Assembly: GCA_963700775.1 (NCBI GenBank)
Contig: CAVOYU010000012.1
Span: 124,001 to 188,000 of the forward strand
From: Thermohalobaculum sp963700775
GTDB taxonomy: Bacteria > Pseudomonadota > Alphaproteobacteria > Rhodobacterales > Rhodobacteraceae
Direction: 5' to 3'
DNA: 64,000 nt
The notes beneath the pieces were generated by a model. That model was not told the origin of the DNA, made no database searches, and worked only from the letters and a program-made list of their open reading frames with translations. Numbering within the stretch: position 1 is the first letter of the stretch; each line of letters starts with the position of its first letter. This document shows positions 63,229-64,000 of the stretch, piece by piece. A program made the position numbers and the translations under genes.

Positions 63229-64000
63229 TCAGGCGATTTCGGGACCCGCGGCCGCGAGGCCGACCCGGACCGGCGCCCCGTCGGCGGCCGACAGGATCGC
63301 CCTGGCCGTCGCTTCGCCCCCGCCGCAGTCGCGGAACTTCCGCCTGAGCTCGCCTTCGGTCATCGGCCGGCCGGCGCCGCCCGGCACATGGGCGACGGTC
63401 TCGGCCAGCACCGGGCCGCCGGCAAGGGCGACGGTCACGGTATCGGGATGCTCCGGGCTCATGTCGGTCACCTCGGGGCCGGGGTCGTAGGGATCGGCGG
63501 CGATCCGCCCGATCAGCGCCGCGATGCCGGGCCGGGCGATCGTCTCGGGCCGGAAGGTCTCCGGCCCGACGCGGCCGTCGAGCAGCGCCGCGGCGACACA
63601 GTAGGTGACGCTGAACCGGGCTTCGTTCGGGGTTCCGGGGTGCAGGAAGCCGGCGACGCGGAAGAACGGCTCGGGCAGTCGGACGCTCACCCGGCAGGCG
63701 GCGAGACCGCCGTCCGGCAGGGCAGGCCGCAGGGCCAGGGCGGCGGCGATGGCGCGGTGGGTATAGGCGCAGGACGGCCAGGGCTTGCGCAGGATCGGGT
63801 GCTCGACGAGGCCGGGCGGCCGCCCGATCTTCGCCAGGACCAGACCGGCGTCGAGTCCGGGCGCGCCGTGGTGGACCGCCCGGAAGCCGTAGCGCCCCTC
63901 GAAGGCGTCGAGGTTCGCGCGGGCGCCGGCCGCGGCCAGGAGCGCCGCCTCGGCCCCGGCGCGGGCGGCGAGCCCGGCATGGAGCGCCTTGGCGTCGGTG
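63229..64000 (-). CDS. MmgE/PrpD family protein, C-terminal part (5' outside window)
   Basis: A continuous minus-strand frame runs from the right window edge to the stop at 63229 (about 256 residues). It shows KALHAGLAARAGAEAALLAA, the FRAVHHGAPGLDAG block, LRKPWPSCAYTHRAI and FLHPGTPNEARFSVTYCVA, all typical of the C-terminal half of MmgE/PrpD proteins (2-methylcitrate dehydratase and relatives). The GTG at 63690 is internal, not a start. The exact substrate is unknown; it may work with the neighbouring amidase. Confidence 0.88.
   Translation of the reverse strand, partial: TDAKALHAGLAARAGAEAALLAAAGARANLDAFEGRYGFRAVHHGAPGLDAGLVLAKIGRPPGLVEHPILRKPWPSCAYTHRAIAAALALRPALPDGGLAACRVSVRLPEPFFRVAGFLHPGTPNEARFSVTYCVAAALLDGRVGPETFRPETIARPGIAALIGRIAADPYDPGPEVTDMSPEHPDTVTVALAGGPVLAETVAHVPGGAGRPMTEGELRRKFRDCGGGEATARAILSAADGAPVRVGLAAAGPEIA

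Overview
The window is a high-GC chromosome segment from a Gram-negative alphaproteobacterium. Evidence for this is a membrane-bound, cytochrome-c-linked urate hydroxylase (PuuD type), the HpnC/HpnD/HpnE squalene route for hopanoids, an MlaA lipoprotein, a PgaA/BcsC-like outer-membrane TPR protein, a DUF2237 protein and an Atm1-type ABC exporter. The genus cannot be fixed from this sequence. Coding density is high, with many ATGA/GTGA overlaps. There are no plasmid, phage, IS or CRISPR signatures.

Layout. 1-5.8 kb: ABC exporter (5' end outside the window), GFA-fold protein, EamA transporter, SYLF lipid-binding protein, DUF2237 protein and dimethylargininase. 5.9-13.8 kb: a three-gene minus-strand operon encoding an outer-membrane TPR/barrel protein, an 1100-residue fusion of two receiver + GGDEF-like modules to a membrane family-2 glycosyltransferase, and a soluble hybrid histidine kinase. 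A single-domain Hpt protein is divergently transcribed. This looks like a polysaccharide synthesis and export machine with its own phosphorelay, and it is the most unusual system here. 14.0-20.4 kb: an envelope cluster of two paralogous LysM + substrate-binding-protein fusions, an MscS channel and a membrane-anchored protein with a cadherin/Ig-like domain.

20.7-37.4 kb: purine catabolism (uraD, puuD, 8-oxoguanine deaminase, a LysR regulator, guaD, xdhCBA, uraH) followed by a BMP-type ABC importer that probably takes up purine nucleosides. guaD and XDH convert guanine to urate; PuuD, UraH and UraD convert urate to allantoin. puuD carries one apparent single-base frameshift and xdhA carries two, so either the pathway is decaying or the consensus has indel errors. 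37.6-45.0 kb: isoprenoid/hopanoid genes (ispA, mlaA, hpnE, hpnD, hpnC, an HpnA-like reductase with a frameshifted N-terminus, and an SMP-30/paraoxonase-like protein).

45.2-55.3 kb: an LpxR-like outer-membrane protein and housekeeping/metabolic genes (aminotransferase, PQQ-type sugar dehydrogenase, hemB, 3-hydroxyisobutyryl-CoA hydrolase, mfd, a VUT-family protein). 55.4-64.0 kb: a catabolic region with a proline-racemase-family epimerase, tRNA-Lys(TTT) with a clear promoter, an enolase-superfamily enzyme, a UxaA-family dehydratase, an amidase and a truncated MmgE/PrpD protein. Two copies of an intergenic repeat bracket a lower-GC secreted-protein gene and a DUF502 gene.

Start codons were chosen by Shine-Dalgarno spacing, overlap with the upstream stop and family N-termini. 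Functions come from motif recognition; no searches were run.
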